A DNA stretch of 64,000 nt from Peromyscus leucopus (Eukaryota; Chordata; Mammalia; Rodentia; Cricetidae): contig NC_051079.1 in assembly GCF_004664715.2 (NCBI RefSeq), forward strand, positions 57,075,660 to 57,139,659. The letters are read 5' to 3'. Every line of letters begins with the position of its first letter. Positions within the stretch are counted from its first letter, which is position 1. The notes under the pieces were generated by a model that ran no database searches, was not told the DNA's origin, and saw only the letters and a list, made by a program, of their open reading frames with translations. This document shows, one piece after another, positions 37,041-50,089 of this stretch. Both the position numbers and the translations under genes were made by a program.

Positions 37041-38423
37041 GATTAGCCAAGCACTTGTCACCTCTGTCACTGCTCATTGGACTACCAAGTGTGAGCACAC
37101 CATCTGATTGACAGCTGTCCTTTGTCAGAGGGCCATCTTTCCTCCTTTCAGTTTGACTGGTACAGCAGACATCTGCAGAGCTCTTGAAACTCTGACAGGA
37201 GGGCCCTGCCTGCCAGCCCACAGACTCAAAAGCAGAGTCGCAGACAACCTCTGAAAGGGATAGTAACCCACTGACGATTTTGCATTGGGGTATATTGGCA
37301 AAGCGGGCCTCTTTTGAAGTTCTATTTTGGGAAAGGAAGACAGACATCCTGTATCAGGATGAATCAGGATCAGAGAGAATACAGTTTCTCAGTAGTGATT
37401 GGTCAGGAGTCTTTCTGTTGATCTGAATCAACCAAGTACTGGAATGGGTTAGCGCAGTGTTTATGGGAAATTGTACTGAAACAGGACAGGATCTGTATCC
37501 TAATGTCACGTCAGCATCATTGAAGGTCTAAATGACAGATCCAACTTGTGTAATAATGATGCTTAGCATGTGCATGGTTTGGGAAGAGGGTTGGTTTTGT
37601 TTGTTTGTTTTGCTTTGTTTTTGTTCCTGTCCAGACCCAACACTGTCCTTTGGGGAGAAGATTCCAGTGCCTCTCAGAGTTTGTTGTCTGTGGATTTCAC
37701 AGGATGTTTTACAAACTTGGAGTAACATGAACCCTCTCCTTAGGACATTGTCCTGTGAACCAGAGACCTCAGGCTGGCTTTTAGGATAGGGACACAGGTG
37801 AAATCATTGTACAAATCTCAGCTCGGGAATTTGAATACTGAAATTTCTGCTTTGTCATAGTATCTTTGAATGAAGCGAATTCATTCAAGCATCTACTAGC
37901 GTTTGTCCAACGTAGAGGGGCGGCTTGGTTTGGGGTGAGTCTCCCGAGCCTATAGGTTGCAGAGATTTCCTGCAGTGAGAAATGATCAAGTGCCATCTTA
38001 AGTACAACAGGAGGAAAATACTTTATTGCATTCAGTACCAGGTACATTAATTTTGTTCTGTTTTTGTTTCACATAGTCCTTATTGATTATTTATGATTTA
38101 AGAAACCTTGTCATTGAACTTGAGCAAATAGAAGGTCTGGGAAATTCTGAGTGACTTGTTTGAATTATGCACTCTAAAATTACGCAGATAGGATCTTGTT
38201 TGGGGCTACTTGTAGAGAAAGATAAAACTTTAAACTACATGAGACAGGAAAGACGGTTTTTCTAGGTTGTTGCTTCTAGGTTTCTGTGCACTATGTGAGG
38301 ACAGTGTTTAGACTCAGTCAACTTCTAGAATGGGTTCAGGTAAGATTCTTGTGTGGCCTGGCTTCAGTAGCACTTTTTTATAAAGGCTCAATTTCTACAT
38401 CCTCAAAGGCTTAGGTGGGTCAC
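37041..38423. other. Intron, nothing specific recognised
   Basis: T/G-rich run near 37598-37622. No repeat family or gene identified. Confidence 0.5.
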
Positions 38424-38809
38424 TGTTCTAGTTTGCCGTCCATTGCCATGATAAACACCATGATGAAAAACAACTTGGGAAGGAAGGGTTTATTTAGCTG
38501 ACAATCCATCATTGTGTGGGGATCAGGACAGGAACCCACCTAGGAGCAGAGGCAGGAACCATAGAGGAGTGCTGCTTATGGGCTTGTTCTCCATGGCTTG
38601 CTCAGCCCACCTTCTTATACAAACCAGGACCACCTGCCCAATGGTGGCATCACCCACAGTGGGCTGGGCCTTATCCTCCCATCAGTCATTAAGAAAATGC
38701 ACCACAGATGTGCACACAGGCCAGTCTGATAGAGGGGATTTCTCCATTGAGGTTCCGTCTTACAAGGAGATACTAGTTTGGGTTAAGTGGACAGAAACTC
38801 ACCAGTACA
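38424..38809 (-). mobile_element. Solo LTR, MaLR (MT-like) type, first copy
   Basis: Read on +: TG at the start, then ccatgataaacaccatgatg, ggaagggtttatttagctga, atggcttgctcagcccacct, gtgggctgggcctt and ccattgaggttccg, ending in CA. In the sense (minus) direction AATAAA lies near the 3' end, as in LTRs. It matches the second copy at 50090-50445 over its whole length. Class assignment (ERVL-MaLR) is from memory of the family. No coding part is present. Confidence 0.7.
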
Positions 38810-40550
38810 GTGATTTATGGGATCCCTGTTAGCTCCAAGTACTGTGAGCATCTGTCTGATAGATAATGAGGACTAAGGGTAGCTTTTAGCCATGATTCAC
38901 AGGATACACTCCCAGATTACCACACAAGAGACAGAAATTCTGCCTTTAAAGGAATCATAAATACAGAAAAATTTGAGATCTATACATTTAATCTATGGTA
39001 TTTTTCTTAATTTCTTGTAGTATAAATAATGTTTCTTTTTCTCGGTTTTTAATGGCTATGGTCAGAGTAGAGAGAGATGATTGTGTTAAGTAGGGTATAT
39101 GATTCGGTGGTTAGCATTGCTCTTGGCAGGTAGGTTTGTCTGGAGTAATGGGAAAGCCAGGTACCAAAGCTGTATGTGGTCATAGATGTGGTCAAAGTGA
39201 GTTGGTTCCAAAGGGTTGCTTTTGCCTTTCAGCACCTCAGAAATTTATCATGTGCCAATTTAATTGGCAACTTTTGTTGTCTTGGTGATAAATAGATAAG
39301 GGCAATGCACCTTACGTTTTAGTGGCCCCTTGGGTTTGACAAAATACAATTTTGATGTGAGTAAATAAGATGTTCTGTTGCTGCTGAGAAAAGGCCAGTG
39401 ACCCTCTTACTAGGGGTGGGGGTGGGCGCTCACTACAGCCATGCGTGGCCCTCTCAGTCATGTTGAAAGATCCAGATTGTATCAGGAAGACAATGCTCAT
39501 ACAGCTTGCCTTCACAGAATGCTCAGTGGAGGAAAGAGGTGTGCTGATATGTAGTGAGAGGAATGTTCTAGAACCAAGGCTGTGAGTTTCACTGCCAGGC
39601 TTGTATCATCTGTCTTAGGATAATTGTGTTTCACTGAGTCAAAAATGCCAGATATCTTCATTTAAAGAAGAAGGAGGTCTTTCCCACTTTCTGAACAGAA
39701 ACTATCCTCTCCTAATCCACTGTTAGTTGGTGTTGTCAGTGAGTCACTTGGGGTTTACAATGATGTTTTTCACTCGTTTTTAGAGCTTGTTAATAGTTAG
39801 AGATCATGTTGCTCAGCTCTTCATGTCATGCATGAACAGACAGAGGTGGGTCTCAGGTTTACTCTGGGCCAAGTTAGAACCCATGCAGCCTGCCGCTCAT
39901 TTTTGGCATCCTTACCATTGAACGCCATGTGTAATGAACAAGCAATTCAATTAATGTAAACAGGCTAGAGCATGAAACACCTACTCTGTGCTTCCTTTCC
40001 ATCTCCGAGCTGCACATGTGCACATGTAGATGCGCACAGGGTTGGCTCCCTTTACACAGGGCTCCTGAATGCCCAATGCTTTCTTTATACTGCATTGTTA
40101 AATTCCACTGTTAAAGCCGGACTTGTCCCTTATGGGTTATTACAGACCTCATTTTGTGCTATAGTGATAGCATTAGACTCTTTTCTTTTTCCTGGTTAAG
40201 TCTGTGAAGAATGGCAAGCCATAAGCTGAGAGGTTGCAGCTCAAGCTGGTACCCAGCTTACCATAAGAACTGTCTGCCCACCTACTGGTACAGAGGTTGA
40301 ATGATGTCTGGGCGTTTTCTCCAGATCCCAGCCTTGTCATTTTTTACAAAGGGAGTTTTGATTTTACTGTTTTCTTGAAAATAAAACTTTAGGCACTATA
40401 ATGTGGACAGACTGCAACTATATCACCTGCTCACACCATGAAAATGCATTTATTATTAAATACTGGTGAAATTATTTTTAAATTTAAGTAGTGATTTGTC
40501 AGCATATGATTCTTGGTTTAAAAGGATGAGGTGAGAAGATGGCTTGTAAG

Positions 40551-40612
40551 GTATCCTCCTCGGCTGTAGTCTGTTGCATACTGGAATATAAATGTGTGTC
40601 ACTATACCCAGT
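40551..40612 (-). mobile_element. Probable old B1-like remnant
   Basis: Read on +: gtatcctcctcggctgtagt, then atactggaatataaatgtgt and gtcactatacccagtt, which aligns loosely with the first half of a reversed B1. Very diverged. Confidence 0.45.
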
Positions 40613-42113
40613 TACAAAGTTTCCTTTTTAAACTTACGTTTTGGCGCTGAGAATGAAACCGAGAACCTCATGAAACTGTGTGCTTAAATCCTCTTCTGAG
40701 CTACAAACACTTCTCAAAAGCTGATAATCAATAGCAGAGACGATGTTGTATGTGAAGACAGAGGCATTTGGGTACGCTAGGTAAGCCATATTCTCTCGTC
40801 TATCCCACATTTGGATAAGAGTCAAGCAGAAGGTATGTACTGGGCAGAGGAGATACATGTGGCTTTTCAGGTGGCCCTCAGTACCACCAAGTCAAGTTTG
40901 TGGCCAGGAAAAAGTGACACATACTTTTGTGTGTGTGTGCAATTTTTGTTGGTATTAGCAGCTCTCCTTTATGTATAGAATTTTGCAAAGATTAAGTCAT
41001 TTAATCATTGAAGACACTGATCAGAGTGCCCTAAATAGTACTCGTAGCTCCTTCTTGGGTAATAGTATCTTTTTCTTTAGGGGAGGTCTTATGCAAATTT
41101 AAAAAAAGATCATAAATGAAAGACACAGGCATATGTTAAGTCATGGAGTATATCCAATAAGCTTTGGCTGTTATTGTAAAACCAACAGCTGGGTAGCTAG
41201 GCTGAAACACGCCTTCGAGTTTAGCTGGACAGCAGTGACCTATAACTGAAAAGTTCACTGTTGCAAAACCTATAGATCAAGTATTCTTACTGAAACTTTT
41301 CATTTTGGTCCAGCTCATAACTCTTTGTAACATTAATTTGTCTCTGTGCATTCAAGCCGATAAAGTGGGCTTCCTGGGTTTTTGAAGTTTTCAAAGTCTG
41401 ATTTCATATTAAAAGAAAATATGAAAAGAATATAGCATATTAAAAGAAAACATATTAAAAGCAACACTTCTTTTAATACATTACATGAAAGCTACGCAGT
41501 CACATTAGTGTACATTATAACGAGTTAGTCTTCTTTTTTATAAGGTAGAATAAAAGTAAGAATCAGAATAGCTTTCCTGGAACTACTAAGTGGCTAATGT
41601 TGGCCAGAATTGGGCATCCGGCCACATAGTACCGGCGAAGGTTTCCTAAAATAGTACTCATCCAATGCAGTGTGGGCCTGCCCTTAGTTAAATCACGGGG
41701 AGCACTGACTGACTCATTTATATGGCTATCCAGTGTCACATGGAAAATTAAGTTTCTCCTTAAAAGGACATCATTGGGTCCCACCCCCTGGAGAGTTTTA
41801 ACAGGTGGGGTTTAAAGACCTTTCCTGGGGAGCTGGATTGGCCTGAGCAGAGGTTTCAAGGCCTCCCTAGCCCATTTGAAAACTTTATGAGACATGCTCC
41901 AATAGCTGTGTGCATCAGGTTAATGTAAGCACCACTCTTTAACTCATGTCCGTGCCTATTCTTGACTTTATTTTTTCTGATAGTAACAGAATGAATGACT
42001 ATATCACATATTATGAAGAAATAAGCCCATCACCTAGATGGAGGGTTTGGAAATAACCCCTATGGATGGCTTATTTTTATAGCTGTCATATTGTAAAGAA
42101 GAAAGACTTGGAT

Positions 42114-42116
<3 letters not shown>

Positions 42117-42160
<44 letters not shown>
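42117..42160. repeat. (GT)22 microsatellite
   Basis: Perfect tract followed by atacgagtgcacgtgag. No SINE recognised next to it. Confidence 0.97.
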
Positions 42161-42163
<3 letters not shown>

Positions 42164-43121
42164 CGAGTGCACGTGAGATGATCCTGTGTTCTTATTAAAG
42201 TGAGAGTTGACACTGAACCCCACCCCTCCCTTTTGTTTCATCTGAACTCAAACAATAGGGGTTTAACACAGTTCCTTCTCCCAACACCTCCTTCTATACT
42301 GCCATCTTGTCCATCTCACCGAACTACTCAGAGGCTTTGGGTTGATCAGACTAGTGTGAGAAGCCACACCATTAGGAAGAATGCTCGAGAAGGTGGGATC
42401 TGGTATGAACTAGTGTGTGGACAAGTGCTTGGAAAGCACACCGCCTCCCATTTCATAGGTTTCTAATGCCTACAGTTTGGTGCCAGCCCTTCACTATGTA
42501 AGCTTGCGCCAGACTTCTTACTAGCCACTCTAATAGAAGGCTAGAGCAACTGAGCCCTTGATACAATCCTCAAACAAAAGCTAACCATGACATGGCCGTT
42601 TGAATGGCTAACTTCTCTAGCATCTGTAGTAAACTTGGGCCAAGTGTTTTGATAGAGAAACTTGTGTTTGAGGTTAGAAGGCATAGTGAGATTCTGGAGG
42701 GTGGCTTGTCCACTACCATCAAAGAGTGTGCATAGGCAGGAGGGTTAACTAGAACACTTGTGCCATGTGGCAGGGGCAGGCCAGGGTAAAGTCTTGAATG
42801 CAGCATGAGAGCTCATCAGGACAGAAGGGAGCTGTAATAGAAGAGCTTCTTGGAAAGCTACAGTTGAGCCGTGATACCTCTGCAACAGAAACATGGGTTC
42901 GAGAAGGAACGAAAGGGAAGTAGTTGGCTTCATGCAGTGCAAAGGAGTTGAGCTGCAATTGAGTCTTTAGATTCTAGTCCGTTGACATAGGTATCCAGTA
43001 TAGCCAACCTCCCTGCAGTGGTATGGCCACGGCTTTCCCCAAGCCCTCCGCAGAACCACAGTAACGCTAAATACTAATTTCCCCTTAGTTTAGTTTCTTA
43101 ACACAGTTTATAGACAATATT

Positions 43122-43415
43122 GTGTGGCTAAAGAGATGGTTCAATTAGTAAAATACTTATCACACAAGAATGAGGACCTGAGTTCAATTCTGTAAATACA
43201 GGTAAAGGAGCCAGGCAGGGCGGTCTCTAGAGCTTGCTGGGAGCTGGCTTAGCCAAGGAGGTGAGTTCCAGGTTCAGCAAGAGACCCTGTCTCAAAAATT
43301 AACATGGAGAATAATTTTGAGGACAATATCAGATGTTGACCTCTGACATTCACATACATGTGCACACATGTGCATACACACATGAACTTGTACACACACA
43401 CACACATGTTCACAT
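43122..43415 (+). mobile_element. Composite tRNA/B1-type SINE (B4-superfamily-like)
   Basis: tRNA-like head (aaagagatggttcaattagt, then aggacctgagttcaattctg), a 7SL-like middle (gagccaggcagggcgg), a B1-like end (gcaagagaccctgtctcaaa) and the tail module (cagatgttgacctctgac), followed by CA-rich sequence. Sense to Tcf4, unlike most SINEs before 48 kb. Confidence 0.78.
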
Positions 43416-44609
43416 ACATGCAGTTTTTAAAATTTCTTGTGAAAATACTTTCTGAGAAGTACATAAACTTACAGACATTGAGTGTATGAGCTAAATGCTT
43501 TGTAGATTAATTTGGAAAAAAAATTCTTTCATTATAGAGTATTTCTATTGAGAAAAATGCCCTCTTAGGCTGTGAAAATCGATTGTATGAAATGTTTCTT
43601 TTGGGCCTTAGTAAAGAGTCATTTTAATGATCTTGTTCATTTTATTCTTAGGTGTTTTATGTTACTTGTGTTCTAAACAGAATTGTTTTCCATTTTTGTT
43701 TTTAATTAGTAAGCTGATGTAGAGGACAGTCATTATTTTTCTGTGTGTTGATCTTGTAGATATTACTACACAGACTTTCCAGCTTCTGGATTTTGTTTGT
43801 TTGTTTTTGCTGTTGCTTGTTTGTTTAAAACTTTCTGGGGGGAAATCATTGGCAGACAGTGATGGTAATGTCTCACGTAGTATATTTCCATGTTATTTTG
43901 ATGTTGCACTTTTGAAGTCCTGCATTACGTAACTAGAACAATGGAATAGACATCACGCTTCCCTTTGGCCGGCCTGAGTACTTCTGTCCAATGATTCATC
44001 ATTAACTTCTTTCCTGTCTGCTTCTTGTCTGTTAGGACAACTTCCCAGGGCCATCACTTCATAGGATGAATTTGTGTGTTCAAACTAAATCTGTATCTTT
44101 CCACAAAATGCCCATTTTGCAGCCTTATATTTATCTACACAGAATTATGCATATTGCTCACTTATATAGTAAAGATTCCCAGCCTATGTCTGAGATTTTG
44201 ATATAGGTATATTTTCCATAGTATTGATTCATTTTCTCTTTCTGGGTTTTTTTCTTCTCTCACACTTGCCATGGTTTTTTCTCTTTTGTTTGGTCATTTT
44301 GAAGAAACTTTGCTTGATATTATTGATAATCTTCATTTTGTTTAAGTTCTTTTGAAATCCTATTAATTCTTTATACTTATCCTTAATATGTTATACCTTT
44401 TCCCTAGCTTTTTATATTGCATGTCTAGTTCATTTAATTTTATTTTTACATATACTAGTATTTATAATACACACATTCTTTTAACAAAGCATTTTTTTTT
44501 TCATTTGATATTGCTTTGGCAATACCCCAAAACCGTTTTTATTTATAGCTTCTCTTGTTATTAATTTCTCTATCCTTTCACCGTATTTATCTCTTTGTTT
44601 GCTTCTTTG
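43416..44609. other. Very AT-rich intron
   Basis: T-rich on the + strand with many short T runs. It could hide an old L1 fragment, but I cannot recognise one. Confidence 0.4.
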
Positions 44610-44766
44610 TATGTGTGTGTGTGCTTAGGTGCATGCGTATGGAAGTCAGGGGGAATCTTGCAAGTAGGAATGCTCTCCTTTCACTCTGTGGGTCCTGGCA
44701 GTAGAATTTGGATCCTCAGTCCTTGCAACAGTGCCCTTTACCTTCTGAACTCTCTCTCCTGCCTGT
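44610..44766 (-). mobile_element. tRNA-derived rodent SINE, reverse orientation
   Basis: Read on +: a short TG run, ggaagtcagggggaatcttg, gtgggtcctggcagtagaat, and cttctgaactctctctcctg at the element's 5' end. Same type as 45823-45992. Confidence 0.65.
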
Positions 44767-45055
44767 CTATATTCTTCTAAATAGTATCCCCAAATTTCTG
44801 TGTAGCCCAAGAGTAATGAAAAGGCTTTTAGTATTTTCAGTTGTAATAAAATATTTGTCACAGTAGTAGTACAGCCAATTTTTTGTTTTAATACATTCAT
44901 TATTTTAGAGAACATTATCAATATATACAATCACAGAGTACATAGTCTTTTTACTCTATTTGAAACAATGTCTTATTTATTGCCTGTCAGTTGGGTTTAA
45001 ATTTCTGAGAGAAATTAATTATGGACTTATTAATCTGCCATGTATTTGCATGTGT

Positions 45056-45170
45056 TTGCTTTGAAACAAGGTCTCAGTATATAGCCTTGTTGGCCTGGAA
45101 CACACTGTATAGACCTCGAATTGGTTTTGAATTCATGGGGCTCTGCCTGCCTCTGCTTCTCAAGTACCTA
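45056..45170 (-). mobile_element. Old B1-like SINE
   Basis: Read on +: tttgaaacaaggtctcagta, then gttggcctggaacacactgt and ctctgcctgcctctgcttct. The 156-codon frame starting at 45021 begins in this SINE and runs into AT-rich intron, so it is not a gene. Confidence 0.8.
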
Positions 45171-45775
45171 TTTGTTAAATGTATCTCAAAGATATATAAT
45201 AAATCATTAAAAATTTGTGAAAACAAAAGAAATTTGAAGAGTTTACGTTTTATCATCAATGTAACATGTTTCCATTTCTTTTGCCTTGAATTGGCTTTCA
45301 ACTTACATGTTTCCAAACATTTTTTTTTCTTTTTGAAGGCTTTATCTTATGCATGTGTCTTACCTTTCATTTTCCACATTTTATGTCTGTTATTCTTGGT
45401 GGTTTGTCCTGTACAGCACTCAGCTTTCCTTCCCATTGCCTGGTCTAATGGGATCGATGCTACGGCTTGGCAACATAAACAAGCTGGTTGAGCATATCAT
45501 CCAGATTGTCATTCACACTGGTGGTGTTTTTACCACATTTCTTTTGTTTCATATTTTGCTGACTTAATTTTTTTTGTTTTGTTTTTAAGGACATGGGAAT
45601 GGCATATCTTATTTCATTCATGTTTAACTGACACAATGAAAAGTGTTTGTTTTTATTAAGTGTGTAATTGAATAGTTTCCATATCATTCCCAAACAAGAA
45701 CAGAATCTTAGTGCATTTATAGAGATTATTTAAACATCACATTTGTTTATTATTTACTTATTTATTTACTCATTC

Positions 45776-45778
<3 letters not shown>

Positions 45779-45822
<44 letters not shown>
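45779..45822. repeat. (TG)22 microsatellite at a SINE tail
   Basis: Perfect tract at the 3' side of the following minus-strand SINE. Confidence 0.97.
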
Positions 45823-45823
<1 letters not shown>

Positions 45824-45992
45824 TATGAGAGAATGTTTGTGTTCATGCCTACATGGGCATGCTTGTTGTACATGTAGATGTGAGAGGACAACCTGGGGAG
45901 CCAGTCAGTTCTCTTTGTGGGTTCCGGGCACCACACTCAGGTTGTCAGGGTTGAAAGCAAGCTCCTTTAGCGCTGAGCCATCTCTCCAAGGT
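45823..45992 (-). mobile_element. tRNA-derived rodent SINE, reverse orientation
   Basis: Read on +: gatgtgagaggacaacctgg, agtcagttctctttgtgggt, actcaggttgtcagggttga, and gctgagccatctctccaagg at the element's 5' end. It starts from the TG tract on its left. Confidence 0.82.
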
Positions 45993-47984
45993 CCTTAGCA
46001 CATTTAAGTTACTAGTTCTACATCCCCTTACCACTGGTGCTGAAATCAGCATGTTTCCTTCTAGATATTTAAATTGCATGAATAATCACCTGGATCCTGG
46101 ATTCCACAACAGTTTCCTTGCCCCATTCTGTAAATTTTGTGTGCCACACCTTTTTTGGTGGGGGAGGGAATAATTCTTATTTCCAATTATGTATTTTTAT
46201 GTAATTTTTTCAGAAATGTGAGGGTATACATTTTCAAAATTCCCTCCCCCCAAATTGCTTTAGTTTTGACCACCACTTTGAATGCTCTCTGGCTCCCTGT
46301 AGAATTCGAGTGCAGAAGCTGAGCCTTCTCCTTCTGTCCCCTTCCTGTCTCGCTTCTGCTCTGATTGTGGCCTCTCCCCATTCAGCTCCATGGATCTTTC
46401 CAGGCAGGCATCGGGATGTGGCTGCATTTGGCTCTTTTTTCTCCTTGTCATCTTCTAATGTCACTCAGGAGTCATTTTTTTTTCCCCTTTATAGTTGTGT
46501 TGCCTCTATTTTACCTTTTAAGAACTTTCTGGTCCACTGAAGGTTCTCTTTCTCATTTTCCAGCAATATTTGGTATGTATATTTTTTTTTTTCTGAATTC
46601 TCACCCTCTCCACATGATACCACTTGTGACGTATGGTATTATGGGAGGAGTAGAAGCCTGTGATTTAACTCCAGTCTAAAGGCAGCATCCGAACGCAGAG
46701 CTTCAAGAATTAATTCTTAATGCACTCAACTACAGTACCTTGGAGAGGAGGATATTGACACTATTCTCATTATATAGAGAAGAAACTTAAGAAGAGGCAT
46801 TTAATCAAGTTAATTAATCTCTTGCCTCAACTTGTATTGAATATTTGTTGCACATTAGCAGCTCTCTGTGCCACGGACATAGAAACCCTGCTTTCTAGAC
46901 CCTTAGAAGTGAGAGTGGCATTCTGAGTCACAGTAGAGGCTGTATAATGACGTAACTCTCTCCGCGCTCTGCATGTGGTCAATCTGTGCTGGGACAAGGG
47001 GACATGAGGAGGCATGTCTGTGTTGGGCCACGGTTGAGGAGAGTGTTGTCATTTACCATCAACTCCTTCCTGTGTTACCGTGCATGTGGGGTGACAATTG
47101 TGTCCACAGTTTCTACTGTGTGACCTCCCAAGTCCCACCACACTCTCTTTTTGCTGTAGTCCACTAACTCCATGTATCTGTGACAAGTACCCACAGGCGA
47201 GCTTCCTGTATTTCTCCAAGTTCCTGTCTGAGCATGTGCAGTCTTAGCTGGTCTGCACATGAAGATGCCAAGGCTAAGCAGAATTAACTTGTTCATGAGT
47301 AGTTGGGGTTCTAGTTCCTGATTTCCCCAGGAGGCAAACCTCTGTTTTAATAACCTTTAGCTGCCTCGTTGTGAATATTTTAATCTCTCCTTTCAAAATC
47401 TTTCTTGCCTTGATTATTTCCTTTCCCGATTGAGTCCCCATATGAAAACCAGAAAAAGGTGTGACTATGTGCCTTCTGGCAGAAGATTTCAGGAACATCA
47501 AGTGGCCAGAGTTGAACTGGAAGCAAATTCTCTGGAAATATCAATAATGCCCGAAGAGCTGGTCTCCCATACAGGATGTAGTCAATGCTGTCTTTTTGTG
47601 TGGCTTTTAAATTTGGAGTCATTAGGCATTACAGTTTGAACCAAGGCAAGGATTGTCACGATATTTAATTTGATGAAAAGGCTGTAAGAAAGTGAACCCC
47701 TCCATTCATAAATAACATTATCTCAAAACATTAAGAATTACTTGTAGAGTACATGCTGTTTGTCTAACCATGTATTCTGCCCCTTTCCTTCTGTTTTGTG
47801 TTCATTATGGCCCTACTTTGCGCCTTTAGTGAACATTCTGGCTGACTCTAAAATCCTTTGAGCTGGTCCTTTTTCTGAAAACTCACAGACTTTATGGTTG
47901 TCTATGGGGGTGCTTTTTGTCTCCTGTGTATGTGTGTGCATGCATGTTTGTGTATGCATTGGTGCATAGTCACATGTGTGTGCA
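45993..47984. other. Intron, nothing specific recognised
   Basis: No gene or repeat family identified. Short T runs at 46478-46487 and 46581-46591. Confidence 0.5.
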
Positions 47985-48272
47985 TGTGTATGGAGGCCAG
48001 AGGTCCATTTCTGATGTCATTTCTCAGGAGCCACCTACCTTATTTTTTCGGAGACAAAGTCATTTATTTTGACCTGGCACTCACTGACCAGACTAGTCTG
48101 GCTGACCAACAAGTCCCCAGATCCATCTGTCTATACCTGCTCAGAGCCGGGATGTGTAAGCACACACACCAGCACACCCTTATTTCCAGCTGGGTCCTGG
48201 AAATGGAATGCAGACCTTATCCTTCTGATCGCAGAGCAAGTACTTTGCTCATACCCATTGCCCCCGCCTTTA
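47985..48272 (-). mobile_element. Composite tRNA/B1-type SINE
   Basis: Read on +: TG-rich lead-in, tggaggccagaggtccattt, cctaccttattttttcggag, gctggatt-like 7SL remnants, then gctgggtcctggaaatggaa and the tRNA-like end agcaagtactttgctcat. Third clear member of the family seen at 9724 and 25046. Confidence 0.7.
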
Positions 48273-49671
48273 CTCTGTCCTCAGTTCTCTGAATTTAAAT
48301 ATTTCCGTCTGGGAAAATGCTCCTGATCAAATGGCTGGTTTTGTGCTGGACATGTGATAGAGAGCCCATGGAACCCAGTCTCGCTTTGGTGGCTCCCTTC
48401 CTTGTCCTAACCTAACTCTAGGATTGGAGAGTCCAGCATGTACTTGTGTGGATGCGTATGTTCTTGAGTCACGAGTCTGTTCTGCATCCTTCTTTCCTCT
48501 CTGAAGGGTAACTAAGGAGGAGACAGGAGCTAGGGGAGGAGGCAGCGGCCTCTCTTTGATCCCTTGCAGGATGCATGCGAGACCTTTGATGTTCTCTTTT
48601 TAATTGCAAGCTAAAAAGCACACAGCTCTTTTCTCCTGCAGATTGACAGGCTGATGTTTGAGCAGTAGCCAAATAACCCAGTTTAGCGAGCGGCTGAATT
48701 TTGACTTTCATAAACATTTAATGAATACATTTTTATTTATGTCAGTTTTTTTAAAAAAAAAATCCAGCTGCTGATGTTTGCACACCCCCCACCCACCCAA
48801 ATTTTTTACGCTAATGCCAGAATTAGAGTATTTCAGTCTTCCTGGATTTCCTGGTGCGTACCTGTGCAGGTGTGAAGTAGGTACAGACTGACGGGGAGAC
48901 TCGAGACTCTCTGCTTGCCGGCATAGCTGGAGGGCATGTGTGGTGTCTTGGGAGGAATCCACCATGTCACCTACGCTGTTTGTGTCCTCAACCATTTCTG
49001 TCCTTGGCTCGCAAAGGAGGGGAGCATTTGTGGTACTGTGGCAAAGGGGCTTTTTCTGATGGCGCCCTAGGTCAGAGGGGACTTCCTGACCATCTGTGTG
49101 GCCTTCAGTGGAGGGTGTCTGAAGACTTCACCTTTATGCCAGTTTTTAAAATTCTGTTCTGCAGAGAACGGAACTGATGTAGACCTTGGGGGACTCAGAA
49201 GACTTGAACTGTACAGCCTGTACTGACCATGTACTCTGAACTTTAAAACCCTTCTTCAGTCAGAAAATGGGTAGAACTGGCTCTACAGAGATGTCCGTCT
49301 CCGAATCTTTTTAGTGTGGGAAAATTCCAAATACAAGAAAAATTTAGAGTGCTGTAGTGTATAAAATCACGTCTCTATCCTTCAGTGTCAACAGATTACA
49401 GTATTTACCCTGTCTGTCTTAGAATTATCTTACCCTGTTGATGTTTTCCAAGTGTTGTTGAGCAGATTGTAGGGTGTGTATCGTTTTATGTATAAGCACA
49501 GCATCTCTGACTATAGATTCTATAAATAATTAACATCTCCAACAAATAATCTAAACCTCTCCCCCTCCCCCCCAGTTAAACACATCCACAGTGTCATCGC
49601 TGAAGCTGGCGGGAATGCCAACAATTCTTCCTTAGCACTCTGGACCTTTCTCCTGACAAATGTCTTTTGTC
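48273..49671. other. Intron, nothing specific recognised
   Basis: A C-rich run (cacaccccccacccacccaa) at 48781-48800 and an A run near 48755-48763. No gene or SINE. Confidence 0.5.
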
Positions 49672-49785
49672 TCTGGGTGTAGGCTCTCACATGGTATTCC
49701 ACCACCTGAGAGGCAGAGGTGAGAGGGTTACCAGTTCAGGGTTAGTCTAAGCTATACAGCAAAACCTTGTCACAGAAAAATGAAA
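49672..49785 (+). mobile_element. Old B1-like SINE
   Basis: ctgagaggcagaggtgagag, then taccagttcagggttagtct and aagctatacagcaaaacctt, ending in an A-rich tail. Diverged. Confidence 0.75.
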
Positions 49786-50089
49786 CAAAATATCCCCCAA
49801 TTAAAAGAAAACAGCAGCAGAAAACAAATGGAGCTTTTGTCCACTGGTGTCCTTGGACTGAATGTTGCTCTTGGAAGTTGTCTGTTTTGGTCTGTTGAAA
49901 ATCCACAACTTTCCCTACCACCCCCCTTTAATAGTAAAGCCAGGATCTTGTCCGACTTGGTGGGTTTGCTTGCTTGCTGTCTTCCGGCCTTTTAGCATGT
50001 GTTCCCCACGTGTCCTGTGACCTGAGAGTGGAATCAGCAGGCTTAAGGTGGCCTTTATCTTCCCTTCAAGCTCCATTTCTGTTCCAGTG

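Larger units (their letters stand above)
38810..43121. other. Intron, few recognisable elements
   Basis: Holds an old B1-like remnant near 40551-40612, a triple tattaaaag motif near 41408-41459 and a TG tract at 42117-42160. No gene recognised. Confidence 0.5.

Noticed and set aside
36952..37347. 131-codon and 112-codon open frames overlapping the CpG-enriched patch.
   Set aside because: Higher GC lowers stop frequency. Neither frame resembles a known protein, and no convincing splice sites bound them.
45021..45491. 156-codon open frame on +.
   Set aside because: It begins in an old B1-like SINE and continues through AT-rich intron as a hydrophobic chance frame. No domain or splice context.
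49058..49080. ggcgccctaggtcagag as a CTCF site.
   Set aside because: The core would need gaps to align.
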